Of a DNA stretch of 64,000 nt, positions 16,808 through 26,311 are shown piece by piece. Source of the stretch: Rossellomorea aquimaris (GTDB taxonomy: Bacteria; Bacillota; Bacilli; Bacillales; Fictibacillaceae); contig JAIVLN010000001.1 of NCBI GenBank assembly GCA_020524245.1, forward strand, positions 496,001 to 560,000. Reading direction: 5' to 3'. Numbering within the stretch: position 1 is the first letter of the stretch; each line of letters starts with the position of its first letter. A model generated the notes under the pieces. That model saw only the letters and a program-made list of their open reading frames with translations. It did not search any database and was not told the DNA's origin. A program made the translations under genes and the position numbers.

Positions 16808-17398
16808 CTAAAGGATCGCCCATTTTGAGAAGATATGTAACAGCTGTTCTCTGCTCTCATCAATCGTTCCATTGTTATCGATGATTTCATCCGACCACTG
16901 TCTTTTCTCATCCATCGGGATTTGTGATCCGATGCGTGATCGTGCTTCCTCTTCTGTTGATTGATCCCGTTCCATGAGCCGTTTCAGCTGTGTTTCCGAA
17001 CTCACATACACAAGCAAAGTCTTGTCGACTATGTGCGTCAATTTGCTTTCAAAGAGGAGAGGGATATCCAACACAACATCCTTATGATGTTTCAGATGTT
17101 CATCCTTTTGAGCCAGCATTTCTTTACGGACAGCAGGATGGACGATGCTATTCAGCGTCTTCCGCTTCTCTTCATCATTGAAAATGATCGTGCCTAACTT
17201 TTTCCGATCCAATGTCCGGTTCTCGTCCAAAATTTCTTCGCCAAAGGTTGCTACAATGTCTTCATATGCTTTTTCACCCGGCAAGACGACCTGCCGGGCG
17301 ATCTGATCAGCATCTACAACGGGAATATCAAGCGATTGAATCATGCCCGATATCGTACTCTTTCCGCTCGCAATCCCACCAGTCAATCCTACAATCAA
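16808..17398 (-). CDS. coaE: Dephospho-CoA kinase
   Basis: Last step of coenzyme A synthesis: ATP-dependent phosphorylation of dephospho-CoA. The P-loop GLTGGIASGKST is at residues 4-15, followed by the CoA-binding motif VVDADQIARQVV and the LID region with DQSTEEEARSRI. The longest frame opens with GTG at 17413, overlapping the ytaF stop, but no ribosome site precedes that GTG. A TTG at 17398 has GAGGTG 7 nt upstream and gives the normal N-terminus (M)IVGLTGG. I therefore choose the TTG start (196 aa). Confidence 0.93.
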   Translation of the reverse strand: MIVGLTGGIASGKSTISGMIQSLDIPVVDADQIARQVVLPGEKAYEDIVATFGEEILDENRTLDRKKLGTIIFNDEEKRKTLNSIVHPAVRKEMLAQKDEHLKHHKDVVLDIPLLFESKLTHIVDKTLLVYVSSETQLKRLMERDQSTEEEARSRIGSQIPMDEKRQWSDEIIDNNGTIDESREQLLHIFSKWAIL

Positions 17399-17409
17399 TC
17401 GTAAACACC

Positions 17410-18054
17410 TCACAATTTAAAAAAACCTAATACAATCAGCATGATACCGGGCAAAAAGCTGAAGAAACGCATCGTCGGTAAATTCGAAAGAATCTTTCCA
17501 ACCTTCATGCCGGTAACGAGGAACATTGCACTCATCGTTGATACGAACAACGCAGTCTGTAGATGTGGAAATCCGAGCAAGGACGCACCGAGACCGGCAG
17601 CGAACGAGTCCAATGAGAGAGCAAGGCCAAGTAACAAGGCTTCCAGTCCTGTAATCGTTCCGGAACGGTCGATATCAGCGGCATCCGGTGTCCTCAATAT
17701 TTGTATGACGATCCCGAGTGACCGAATTTCCATGTTCCAGATATACATCGAGTCAGCATTCGATCTCTTATCTGGTCGTTCCTCATTTTTTTTGAAAAAT
17801 TGCCATAGGACGTAGAATCCTAAGCTGATTAACAATACACCGCCGATTTTCTCTGCGATGGCGGGAGATAAAAATGTACTGATGATGGATCCCAGGTTCA
17901 TTGCTGCAAGCAGCATCATGGCAGAGCAAATCGCAATCAACATGATTGAGAAGACTGTGATCTTCATTCGTCGAACGCCATAGGTGACACCGACGCCGAA
18001 ACTGTCCATGCTGACAGCGATCGTTAACATCAAGAGAGCTACCCATCCTGTCAC
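17410..18054 (-). CDS. ytaF: YtaF sporulation membrane protein (MntP-like)
   Basis: A 214-aa polytopic membrane protein with about six hydrophobic segments. It has two copies of the MntP-like signature, AVSMDSFGVGVTYG near the start and ALSLDSFAAGLGASLLG at about 145-160, with conserved acidic residues in the membrane. The protein is linked to sporulation in Bacillus; transport is only inferred from the MntP relationship. A GTG at 18054 preceded by GGGGAGGA is preferred over an ATG at 18081. It is followed directly by coaE and preceded by mutM. Confidence 0.88.
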   Translation of the reverse strand: MTGWVALLMLTIAVSMDSFGVGVTYGVRRMKITVFSIMLIAICSAMMLLAAMNLGSIISTFLSPAIAEKIGGVLLISLGFYVLWQFFKKNEERPDKRSNADSMYIWNMEIRSLGIVIQILRTPDAADIDRSGTITGLEALLLGLALSLDSFAAGLGASLLGFPHLQTALFVSTMSAMFLVTGMKVGKILSNLPTMRFFSFLPGIMLIVLGFFKL

Positions 18055-18139
18055 TTCTATACATCCTCCCCGAAATAACACTAGGATAGTATATGGCTGG
18101 GGCCCATCCGACGTACGCCGATTTTAAGATTTTATGACG

Positions 18140-18964
18140 TTACTTTTGACAGTTTGGACAGATATGAGTCCCTCTTCCTCCGACAACAATGCGTTCAATC
18201 TCACGACCGCAATTCACACACGGTTCTCCTTTACGTGCATAGACAGCGAGCCTTTGCTGGAACATGCCCATGTCCCCTTGAGAGTTCACATACGAACGGA
18301 TCGTACTGCCTCCCTGGTCAACCGCTTCTTGGAGAGTATCTACGATCGCTTGATGTAAATCCATCACTTGTTTTTTGCTCAAATTTTTAGCAATTGTTTC
18401 GGGGTGGAGCCCAATTCGAAACAGCGCTTCATCCACATAAATGTTCCCGAGCCCGACGAGCACAGCTTGATCGAGCAATGCCGGTTTGATTTTCCGTGAT
18501 GTTTTCTGCAGTTTTTCCCAAAGCTCATCCGGATCGAACGCACCGTCCAATGGCTCAGGACCGAGTTGAGCAAGCGGTTTATTCAACTCTTCCTCACCGA
18601 TCGGATAAACGTGCATCGTTCCGAACTTTCGAACGTCCCGATACCAGAGCTTGGATCCATCTGTAAAATAGAAAATCACATGGGTATGCTTATCCGGTTC
18701 CTCTTCTCCTTCTACGTAGACGTATCGTCCTTCCATGCGGAGGTGGGAAACAAGTACGACATCGTCCAGTATAATTTTCAGGAACTTACCCCGACGGCCG
18801 ATCGAATTGATTGTCTGACCTGAAAGGAGGGCATTGAACTCGTTCAAATCATCCGGATGTTTGACGATTTTCGGCCAACTGACGGTAACCTCTTCAATGG
18901 TTTTACCGAGTACGAGGTTTTCTAATGTTCTTCTGACGGTTTCAACTTCAGGTAATTCCGGCAT
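18140..18964 (-). CDS. mutM: Formamidopyrimidine-DNA glycosylase
   Basis: A bifunctional glycosylase/AP lyase that removes 8-oxoG and formamidopyrimidines. After Met removal the catalytic proline is N-terminal (PELPEVETVRRTL). The H2TH domain (about 130-220, with GLGNIYVDEALFRIG) and the C-terminal zinc finger (CVNCGREIERIVVGGRGTHI, CPNC) are complete. An ATG exists at 18988, but the enzyme needs Pro2, so the start is 18964, preceded by AAGGAG. 274 aa is standard. Downstream of polA as in Bacillus. Confidence 0.97.
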   Translation of the reverse strand: MPELPEVETVRRTLENLVLGKTIEEVTVSWPKIVKHPDDLNEFNALLSGQTINSIGRRGKFLKIILDDVVLVSHLRMEGRYVYVEGEEEPDKHTHVIFYFTDGSKLWYRDVRKFGTMHVYPIGEEELNKPLAQLGPEPLDGAFDPDELWEKLQKTSRKIKPALLDQAVLVGLGNIYVDEALFRIGLHPETIAKNLSKKQVMDLHQAIVDTLQEAVDQGGSTIRSYVNSQGDMGMFQQRLAVYARKGEPCVNCGREIERIVVGGRGTHICPNCQK

Positions 18965-19001
18965 TTCTGATTCTCCTTCACCCATCAACAGCTATCCTAC
19001 A

Positions 19002-21638
19002 TTATTTGGAATCGTACCAGGTGTCTCCGTATGAATAATCGACTTTCAACGGAACATCCAATTGGATGGCGTGCTCCATGACGTCTGGGACAATTTTTTC
19101 TAGCTTTTCGATTTCATCTTTTGGCGCTTCGAAGATCAATTCATCGTGTACTTGAAGCAGCATTCTCGTTTCTAGTTTCTCTTCTCTCAGACGCTTCGCC
19201 ATCTCGACCATCGCTTTTTTGATGATATCGGCAGCCGAACCTTGAATCGGTGTGTTCATGGCGGTACGTTCAGCGAAACTTCTCAAGTTGAAGTTACGGC
19301 TTGTAATTTCAGGGAGGTATCGACGGCGGTTTAACATCGTCGTGACATACCCTTCACGTTTCGCTTGCTGTACGATGTCGTCCATATACTGCTTGACGCC
19401 TGGAAAGCTTTCCAAGTAGCGATCGATGAATTCGCCTGCTTCTTTACGCGTGATCCCAAGACTTTGAGACAGACCATAATCACTGATTCCATAAACGATT
19501 CCGAAATTGACCGCTTTCGCCTGTCGACGCATATCGGATGTCACTTCATCTTTATTCACATGGAAAACATCCATTGCCGTCTTCGTATGGACATCCTCTT
19601 CATTGTTGAACGCTTCCATCATTTTTTCGTCCTGTGCGATATGCGCAAGTACTCTCAGTTCAATCTGAGAATAATCCGCTGCGAAAATGACCCAATCTTT
19701 TTCCGACGGGATGAACGCTTGACGGATCTTACGCCCTGCTTCCAACCGGATCGGAATGTTCTGCAAGTTCGGATCGATGGAACTCAATCGGCCGGTTTGG
19801 GCAAGCGCTTGATTGAATCGAGTATGGATCTTTTCCGTATCACGACGAACGACTTTCAGTAAGCCCTCAACATACGTCGAGTTCAGTTTTCCTAACTGAC
19901 GGTAGTAGAGGATTTCCTTGATGATTTCGTGCTTGTCCTTCAGCTTTTCCAAAACATCTGCTGAAGTGGAGTAACCGGTTTTTGTTTTCTTGATTACGGG
20001 TAGCTGAAGTTTTTCGAACAACACTTCTCCTAATTGTTTCGGAGAGTTGATGTTGAATTCGGTTCCAGCGAGCTCATAAATTTTTCCTTCAATGTCTTTG
20101 AGTTGTTCATTCAGGTCTTTGCCCATCTTTTCAAGGCGATCGACATCCACTTGTACACCTTGCTCCTCCATCTCACCTAGCACGATGGAAAGCGGCATTT
20201 CAAGCTCATAGAAGAGCGTCTCAAGCTCATTCTTCTTTAAGCTCTCTTGTAACTCCGGCACAATCTCTAGTAATACGTGGGCTTTTCGCACAATGTGTTC
20301 GCTTAGCGCATCCTGCTCAGGCACCTTTTGTTTCGCACCTTTTCCATAGACGGTCTCATTACTGGATACTCCCTTTACACCTAGGCGGTTGGCAATAGAT
20401 GCGATATCGTGAGACGAATCGGATGGATTCAACAAGTAACTTGCGATAAGTGCATCGAATTTCACACCGTTCAGCTTGATGCCTTTCCACGCAAGGGATA
20501 CGGTTGCTTGTTTCGCGTCAGGTAAATATTTGACGACTGCTTCGTCTTCAAACCAACCTTTCAGGGCATCAGACTCAAGCGCCACTTCAGTCGGAATGAA
20601 ATACTTCCCTTTTTCAGAAACGATACCTATTCCGAGGATGTCCCCGTTATGATAGTTTTCCTCGAGACATTCGACGACGACAGCTGCTTCTGAGCCGAAA
20701 TCTGCATCCTTCACCTCAGAAAGGATCTCGTATTCGATATCTTCCGTAGGCGTATCCGCTTCTTCAGCCGCTTCACTGTCTACTCGCTCTAACAAGGAGT
20801 TGAATCCGAGCTCTTTGAAAAGTTCAATCACTTTTGCAGATACTTCGTTTTTGTATCCGCAGTTGTCCAGTTCCACTTCAATTGGAGCATTCACTTCAAT
20901 TGTCGCTAGCTTCTTGCTCATTTCTGCCTGGTCTTTATGTTCCTCGAGCTTTTCTTTCAACTTTTTACCGGACACTTGGTCAATGGACTCGAGCACGTTC
21001 TCGACCGTTCCGAATTCTTTTAAAAGCTTGATCGCTGTTTTCTCACCGACTCCAGGTACGCCAGGAATGTTGTCCGAACTATCTCCCATGAGTCCTTTCA
21101 TATCGATGATTTGCTCAGGCTTCAACCCGTAGCGCTCTTCTACAAGATTCAAATCATATGTATCTACATCCGTTATCCCTTTTTTTGTTAGGGCGACTTT
21201 TACATGATCATCTACTAGTTGTAAAAGATCCTTGTCACCTGTGATGACCTTAACTTCCCAATCCTTCGGGTCCGTATGTTTAGACAACGTACCGATGATG
21301 TCATCCGCCTCGAAATTATCAAGCTCATATCGTTTGATTTCGAATGCATCGAGCAGCTCGCGAATCAACGGGAACTGTTCCGACAGCTCAGGTGGTGTCT
21401 TTTGGCGTCCGCCTTTATATTCTCCGTACGTTTTATGGCGGAATGTCGTCTTACCAGCGTCAAAAGCAACCAGCATGTGGCTCGGTGCTTCGTCTTCGAG
21501 TACTTTCAACAACATGGTCGTGAATCCGTACACCGCGTTCGTATACACGCCTTTGTCGTTGTTCAACAGTGGTAAAGCGAAGAACGCGCGGTATGCAATA
21601 CTATTTCCATCAATTAAAACGAGTTTCTTTTTGCCCAT
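19002..21638 (-). CDS. polA: DNA polymerase I
   Basis: An 878-aa repair polymerase that removes RNA primers and fills gaps. It has a 5'-3' exonuclease domain (1-290, LVLIDGNSIAYRAFFALP, then GLMGDSSDNIPGVPGVGEKT), a degenerate 3'-5' exonuclease-like domain (about 300-465) with its catalytic acidic residues apparently lost, as in Bacillus Pol I, and a polymerase domain (about 470-878) with FAADYSQIELRVLAHIAQD and motif C LLQVHDELIFEAP. The Shine-Dalgarno GAGGAGG precedes the ATG. First gene of polA-mutM-ytaF-coaE. Confidence 0.97.
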   Translation of the reverse strand: MGKKKLVLIDGNSIAYRAFFALPLLNNDKGVYTNAVYGFTTMLLKVLEDEAPSHMLVAFDAGKTTFRHKTYGEYKGGRQKTPPELSEQFPLIRELLDAFEIKRYELDNFEADDIIGTLSKHTDPKDWEVKVITGDKDLLQLVDDHVKVALTKKGITDVDTYDLNLVEERYGLKPEQIIDMKGLMGDSSDNIPGVPGVGEKTAIKLLKEFGTVENVLESIDQVSGKKLKEKLEEHKDQAEMSKKLATIEVNAPIEVELDNCGYKNEVSAKVIELFKELGFNSLLERVDSEAAEEADTPTEDIEYEILSEVKDADFGSEAAVVVECLEENYHNGDILGIGIVSEKGKYFIPTEVALESDALKGWFEDEAVVKYLPDAKQATVSLAWKGIKLNGVKFDALIASYLLNPSDSSHDIASIANRLGVKGVSSNETVYGKGAKQKVPEQDALSEHIVRKAHVLLEIVPELQESLKKNELETLFYELEMPLSIVLGEMEEQGVQVDVDRLEKMGKDLNEQLKDIEGKIYELAGTEFNINSPKQLGEVLFEKLQLPVIKKTKTGYSTSADVLEKLKDKHEIIKEILYYRQLGKLNSTYVEGLLKVVRRDTEKIHTRFNQALAQTGRLSSIDPNLQNIPIRLEAGRKIRQAFIPSEKDWVIFAADYSQIELRVLAHIAQDEKMMEAFNNEEDVHTKTAMDVFHVNKDEVTSDMRRQAKAVNFGIVYGISDYGLSQSLGITRKEAGEFIDRYLESFPGVKQYMDDIVQQAKREGYVTTMLNRRRYLPEITSRNFNLRSFAERTAMNTPIQGSAADIIKKAMVEMAKRLREEKLETRMLLQVHDELIFEAPKDEIEKLEKIVPDVMEHAIQLDVPLKVDYSYGDTWYDSK

Positions 21639-21786
21639 TCCATTTCCTCCTCGTTAAACACTAGCTACATTTTATCATGTTTACATTTAGAAGGGAAAAA
21701 TGCACCACAACACTGCGTTGAACTTCTCTCTCTATGATATGGGGGGATCAGATCTGATAGTGGGGCGTAGTAAGATAGACTTAATT

Positions 21787-21912
21787 TACAAGACATTTGC
21801 TGATTTTTCTAAAACGAATTGCTTTTTTTAGAAAACGTGGAGCTATTTTTGCAAAACATCCCACCAATTTTGAAAGACCAAGCACAGTTTTTACAAGACC
21901 GACCTCCAAATC
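21787..21912. repeat. 21-bp imperfect tandem array, 6 units (21-bp family, locus 3)
   Basis: Units start at 21787, 21808, 21829, 21850, 21871 and 21892. All share T-N-N-(A)-A-(A/G)-A-C at positions 1-8, and most end ATTT or TTTT, with near-random middles. The T-tracts are spaced two helical turns apart, so bent DNA is plausible. It lies beyond the phoR terminator in a 550-bp gap before polA. Nothing else is seen in that gap. Confidence 0.9.
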
Positions 21913-22062
21913 GGATACAATCAGCATAAAAGTGCTGCCAAAAGGTGCTCATCAGTCCCGTATTTTTCATAAAACAAAAAAATCACAATTAAAGCACCTA
22001 AAAATGAGTAGGATTGGTTAAGAAATGCACCAAATCATCTACAAATTAAGATTAAAAATAGC

Positions 22063-22097
22063 AAAAAAAATGACGAGAGCGGTGTGTGCTCTCGTCC
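22063..22097 (-). terminator. phoPR terminator
   Basis: Minus-strand GACGAGAGC / GCTCTCGTC with a 7-nt loop, then ATTTTTTTT. Confidence 0.9.
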
Positions 22098-22191
22098 CAT
22101 AATTAGGGGATCCTTTGAAAAGGATTTTACAATACAAACGTAGCATCCTTTTGTGAAGGACCAGTGTCAATCATGTAAAAGAATCGTAAAT

Positions 22192-23916
22192 TCATGTCGT
22201 CTTCTCTTTAGAGAAGCTCAGTTTGAAAGTCGTTCCTTCATCCTTCTTACTTGTCACCTTGATCGTCCCTTTGTGCGCTTCAACCAGATGCTTAACGATT
22301 GCCAACCCTAAACCAGTACCACCGGAGTTACGGCTTCTCGCCTTGTCGACCCGATAGAACCGCTCAAAGATCCTCGGTACCTCTTCCTCACTGATCCCAA
22401 TTCCAGTATCCCGCACTTCAAGCTCGACTTCATCACCTGCATCACGGCCTGTAATCCATACTTTACCGCCATTTGGCGTATAGGATAGAGCATTGTTGAT
22501 CAGATTGATGAGAATCTGCTTCAACCTTGCAGCATCCCCTTCCATTTGGAGGTCTCCTGAAATTTCAACATTCATATCAATTTCTTTTTCATGGGAGCGG
22601 GATTCGAGTAAGGTAGTCACATCATCGACGATGACCGCCAGATCGACATTTTGCCAATGTAGCTTGAAATTAGATTGTTCCATTTTCGTAAAATCAAGCA
22701 AATCCTGAATCAGGTTTTGAAGACGATCGCTCTCTTTCCAGATGATCGTCAGAAATTTGTGCCGCAGTTCAACATTTTCCATTGCACCGTCTAACAGCGT
22801 TTCTGCGAATCCTTTTAACGATGTAACAGGTGTGCGAAGTTCATGCGATACGTTCGCAACAAAGTCTTTCCGCATCTGCTCTAAATGTTTAAGTTCTGTT
22901 ATGTCATGGAACACGAGCACAATTCCTTTGATTTTATCCTGGAACCCAAGAATCGGAACACAGGTAATGTGGAAATGTTTCCGCTCTATGCCAATCGGTA
23001 TCGAAACTTGTTTTCGAACGGTTGCTTCTGTTAGGAACGTCTCTTCGACAAGATCGATGACATCCTGGTTCGGCATGATGTCATAGTATAATGTCTCTTT
23101 CGGAACTTCCTTTTCTACTTCAAAAATGGAACAATAGGTTCGGTTAACCAGATTGACATAGCCCAATGAATCAATCAATAGCAAACCACTGTCCATGTTG
23201 TTGATGACCGTTTTCATCCGTTCTTGCTCCGCTTCACGGAGCTCTGTGATCTGTTCAAGATTTCGGGCGAGAACATTCAATGAGTGGTTCAATTCACCCG
23301 TTTCTCTCAATTGGTATTCGTGGCTTCTTGCATTGAAATTTCCCTGCGCAAGCTCTTTGGCTACTCTCATCGCATCATCTACCGGCTTGGCAAGTTTGCC
23401 AGTCAAACGGAAGGTGACGTAGACAAGTAGCAGGAAGCTGAGCAATAAAGCAATCAATATCGGAAACCAGGCACTTTTCAATTCGTCTTCATAGGTCTTT
23501 TTATCAATCGTTACAACCAGGTAATCCGTTGAACGGTTATCCACCGTCATCGGCTTGACGAAATTCACCTGTTCATCCCGGATGATCCGCTGGGTGTTTT
23601 CCGTTCTATGTCTTAAGCTTTGCAACATTCTTTCGGGTGGATCTTCAATAGTGGAGGCTGTGATTTTTCCCCCTGCTGTAACATAGCTGAGGTCACCATC
23701 TATACTTGTATTGTATTTTTCAAGAATCGGCTCCAGATTTCTTTCATCAGATACGATTGCGTAGGATACTAAGTCCAGTTGCTTTGAATAGGAATGGAAC
23801 ATTTTACGTTCCATGTTACCAATCGAAAGGTTCGCAATGGCAATCCCAAGCAAAAGGAAGATACCACTCGTAAAAATGACGAAAGAATTCAGGATTCTTC
23901 CACGGAAGTTCACCAT
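22192..23916 (-). CDS. phoR: Phosphate-starvation sensor histidine kinase PhoR
   Basis: A 574-aa membrane sensor kinase paired with PhoP. TM1 is at 12-32, an extracytoplasmic sensor region at about 33-148 and TM2 at 149-170. HAMP (171-224), a PAS domain (235-340, MDSGLLLIDSLGYVNLVNRT), HisKA with H358 in FVANVSHELRTPVTS, and an HATPase domain (LINNALSYTPNGG, DTGIGISEEEVPRIFERFYR, GTGLGLAIVKHL) follow. It starts one base after the phoP stop codon, so the two are co-translated. The domain order and location by polA match B. subtilis PhoR. Confidence 0.95.
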   Translation of the reverse strand: MVNFRGRILNSFVIFTSGIFLLLGIAIANLSIGNMERKMFHSYSKQLDLVSYAIVSDERNLEPILEKYNTSIDGDLSYVTAGGKITASTIEDPPERMLQSLRHRTENTQRIIRDEQVNFVKPMTVDNRSTDYLVVTIDKKTYEDELKSAWFPILIALLLSFLLLVYVTFRLTGKLAKPVDDAMRVAKELAQGNFNARSHEYQLRETGELNHSLNVLARNLEQITELREAEQERMKTVINNMDSGLLLIDSLGYVNLVNRTYCSIFEVEKEVPKETLYYDIMPNQDVIDLVEETFLTEATVRKQVSIPIGIERKHFHITCVPILGFQDKIKGIVLVFHDITELKHLEQMRKDFVANVSHELRTPVTSLKGFAETLLDGAMENVELRHKFLTIIWKESDRLQNLIQDLLDFTKMEQSNFKLHWQNVDLAVIVDDVTTLLESRSHEKEIDMNVEISGDLQMEGDAARLKQILINLINNALSYTPNGGKVWITGRDAGDEVELEVRDTGIGISEEEVPRIFERFYRVDKARSRNSGGTGLGLAIVKHLVEAHKGTIKVTSKKDEGTTFKLSFSKEKTT

Positions 23917-23917
23917 T

Positions 23918-24628
23918 TTACTGAGGACCGTCCAGTTTATAACCTAATCCACGGATCGTTTTGATGTAGATCGGCTTTCTTGTATTTTGTTCAATCTTTT
24001 CACGCAAATGGCTGATATGCACATCCACGATACGCGTATCTCCAACAAAGTCGTAATCCCAGATTGCATTGAGCAATTGTTCACGGGATAATACACGTCC
24101 CTTGTTTTTAACAAGATAGACGAGCAGTTCAAATTCCTTAGGGGTGAGATCAAGGGCTTCACCTTCGAAGAAAGCTTCATAGTTTTCAGGATAGACTTTC
24201 AAATCACCTACGACCATTGCTTCTAGATCCGATTGAGGTTGAGCGGTGGAAGCATTATACTCGCTTCTTCTCAAGATGGCTTTCACACGAGCGACCACTT
24301 CTCTTGGACTGAAAGGCTTCGTCATATAGTCATCCGCCCCAAGCTCAAGTCCCAATACTTTATCGAACTCATCATCTTTAGCTGTGAGCATCAAGATCGG
24401 AATCAAGTGCTGAGATTGGCGGAGATTTTTACATACATCCAATCCGTCCATTTCAGGTAGCATCAAATCAAGTACGATAAGATCTGGATTTTCTTCTTGT
24501 GCGAGTTTTAATCCGGTTGCGCCATCCATGGCTGTAAGTACATTGAATCCGGCTTGTTCCAAGTTGAACTGTAGTAGTGTATTGATTGACTCTTCGTCTT
24601 CGATTACTAAGATCTTTTTATCTTTCAT
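23918..24628 (-). CDS. phoP: Phosphate response regulator PhoP
   Basis: A 236-aa OmpR/PhoB-type response regulator. The receiver domain (1-120) has the phosphoacceptor D54 in LIVLDLMLPEMDG, acidic pocket residues near E10/D11 and a conserved Lys in DDYMTKPFSPREV. The winged-helix DNA-binding domain (about 135-234) contains LDLTPKEFELLVYLV and RIVDVHISHLREKI. It forms an operon with phoR. A separate MaoC-like gene now lies between it and mdh. Confidence 0.96.
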   Translation of the reverse strand: MKDKKILVIEDEESINTLLQFNLEQAGFNVLTAMDGATGLKLAQEENPDLIVLDLMLPEMDGLDVCKNLRQSQHLIPILMLTAKDDEFDKVLGLELGADDYMTKPFSPREVVARVKAILRRSEYNASTAQPQSDLEAMVVGDLKVYPENYEAFFEGEALDLTPKEFELLVYLVKNKGRVLSREQLLNAIWDYDFVGDTRIVDVHISHLREKIEQNTRKPIYIKTIRGLGYKLDGPQ

Positions 24629-24684
24629 CGCTGCTTCACCCCGTGTAGGAACTATTATTCGCTTTTATTTTCACATAACCGGAT

Positions 24685-24722
24685 TAAAAAAAAAACAAAA
24701 AAGACGAAAACGTCTCTTTTGT
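24685..24722 (-). terminator. Terminator after the MaoC-like gene
   Basis: Minus-strand AGACG / CGTCT with flanking A/T pairing (CAAAAGAGACGTTTTCGTC), followed by a long T-run, 20 bp after the stop. Confidence 0.8.
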
Positions 24723-24742
24723 TACATAATCTTTACATTAAA

Positions 24743-25219
24743 TTAAAAATTATCAAAAGTTCTTGCGGTGATGGATCTTGGCGCATATGGCGGGCACACG
24801 TCCATTTCACCTTCCATGATCGTTTCATTTTCTTCGTCATAACCTTTGATACCGACTGTAACCATATGGTTCTCAGAATCGACGTTGGTTATTTCAAAGT
24901 TCAATGTAATTGTTGCATAATGATAGACCGGCTTTGGAAAAGACAATGTCTGTTTCAATATCGAGCTGCCCGGTCCAGGCAAATACTTACTTACTGCTGA
25001 AGTGACAATTCCGGTCAACATAATTTGAGGAACTACCGGTTTCTTAAACGGTGTCAGTGAAGCATAATCATGTTGGATATATAGAGGATTGTTGTCATCC
25101 GTCAAACCAAGATATAGGAGAAGATCCTTGTCCTCGATTGTTTCTGTGATTTCGAGTTTTTCCCCAACATTGATTTCATCAATCTTTCTTCCAAGCTTTC
25201 TTTTTTTCCCTAGTAACAT
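24743..25219 (-). CDS. MaoC-like hot-dog domain protein
   Basis: A 158-aa protein with a single MaoC/FAS1-like hot-dog domain. The hydratase-type segment is DDNNPLYIQHDYASLTPFKKPVVPQIMLTG (about 45-74), with the Asp-x4-His-like region DNNPLYIQHD, and the C-terminal strand contains VTVGIKGYDEENE. The family includes R-specific enoyl-CoA hydratases; the substrate is unknown. The open frame extends to 25297, but AGAGGAGGG lies correctly before the ATG at 25219. It is a single gene between mdh and phoP with its own terminator. Confidence 0.82.
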   Translation of the reverse strand: MLLGKKRKLGRKIDEINVGEKLEITETIEDKDLLLYLGLTDDNNPLYIQHDYASLTPFKKPVVPQIMLTGIVTSAVSKYLPGPGSSILKQTLSFPKPVYHYATITLNFEITNVDSENHMVTVGIKGYDEENETIMEGEMDVCPPYAPRSITARTFDNF

Positions 25220-25308
25220 GTCAGTTCCCTCCTCTAGAAGTAAGCGGTTACAAATCTTTGAAAAGAAAATGCCAGATGAGTAGAAACATTCTGACATTGT
25301 GGTATATA

Positions 25309-25339
25309 AGAAAGAATTCGAGAAATATTCCCGAATTCC
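25309..25339 (-). terminator. mdh terminator
   Basis: Minus-strand GAATTCGGGAATA / TTTCTCGAATTC hairpin with a TTTC-rich tail, 21 bp after mdh. Confidence 0.65.
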
Positions 25340-25359
25340 TCCTTTTCATTGTGCCAATT

Positions 25360-26298
25360 TTAAGCTAAAACATTCATGACATTCCGTACGGACTCAGCAG
25401 ACTTGTCTAATTGAGCCTTTTCATCATCATTCAATTCGAGTTCGATGATTTCTTCCAGGCCGTTTCCGCCAAGGATCGTCGGAACTCCTAAACAGATTCC
25501 ATTGTATCCGTACTCACCTTCCAGATAAGCGATCGATGGAAGGACTCGACGCTGGTCTTTGAGAATCGCTTCAACCATCTCCACAAGAGATGCAGCCGGA
25601 GCATAATAAGCACTTCCATTCCCAAGTAGACCAACAATTTCTCCGCCACCTTTACGGGTACGCTCGACGATCGCGTCAAGACGTTCTTTGCTAATGAGCT
25701 TTTCGAGCGGGATGCCTCCAGCGTTGGAGTAACGGATCAACGGTACCATGTCGTCTCCATGTCCACCAAGAACGAACCCTCTGATATCTTTGACAGACAA
25801 GTTCAATTCTTGCGCAACAAACGTACAGAAACGAGCAGTATCCAGGATTCCAGATTGACCGATCACACGGTTTTTCGGGAAGCCGGATTCTTTCATGACC
25901 GTGTACGTCATCGCATCGACCGGGTTGGTCAATACGATGATCGTGCAGTCCGGAGAATGCTTCACGATTTCTTTCGTGACACTCTTCATGATTTTTGCAT
26001 TGGTGTTAACGAGGTCATCACGGCTCATACCAGGCTTACGAGCGATACCTGCTGTAATAACGACAATATCGGAATTAGCTGTATCTTCGTAATTGGAAGT
26101 ACCGATGATGTTAGAGTCAAACCCTTGTACTGGACTCGCTTCCAGCATGTCGAGCGCTTTCCCCTTCGTCGGGTCTTCCATGTCCGGGATATCGACTAAC
26201 ACGACATCTCCGAGTTCCTTTTGACCTGCGATAAAAGCTGTCGTAGCGCCAGTGAAACCAGCGCCGATTACGGAAATCTTATTACGCCTGTTTGCCAT
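25360..26298 (-). CDS. mdh: Malate dehydrogenase
   Basis: A 312-aa NAD-dependent, LDH-like malate dehydrogenase of the TCA cycle. The Rossmann motif is [10 protein letters not shown] (12-21). The substrate loop [11 protein letters not shown] carries R87 and R93, where Arg specifies malate over lactate. The catalytic His is H180 in [10 protein letters not shown]. It starts 13 bp after icd and ends the citZ-icd-mdh cluster. Confidence 0.97.
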   Translation of the reverse strand: MANRRNKISVIGAGFTGATTAFIAGQKELGDVVLVDIPDMEDPTKGKALDMLEASPVQGFDSNIIGTSNYEDTANSDIVVITAGIARKPGMSRDDLVNTNAKIMKSVTKEIVKHSPDCTIIVLTNPVDAMTYTVMKESGFPKNRVIGQSGILDTARFCTFVAQELNLSVKDIRGFVLGGHGDDMVPLIRYSNAGGIPLEKLISKERLDAIVERTRKGGGEIVGLLGNGSAYYAPAASLVEMVEAILKDQRRVLPSIAYLEGEYGYNGICLGVPTILGGNGLEEIIELELNDDEKAQLDKSAESVRNVMNVLA

Positions 26299-26311
26299 GT
26301 ATGATTCCTCC

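Noticed and set aside
21797-22021. Plus-strand frame with F-x-K/R-R repeats over the 21.8-kb array
   Set aside because: No ribosome site, TTG start inside the array, low-complexity product.
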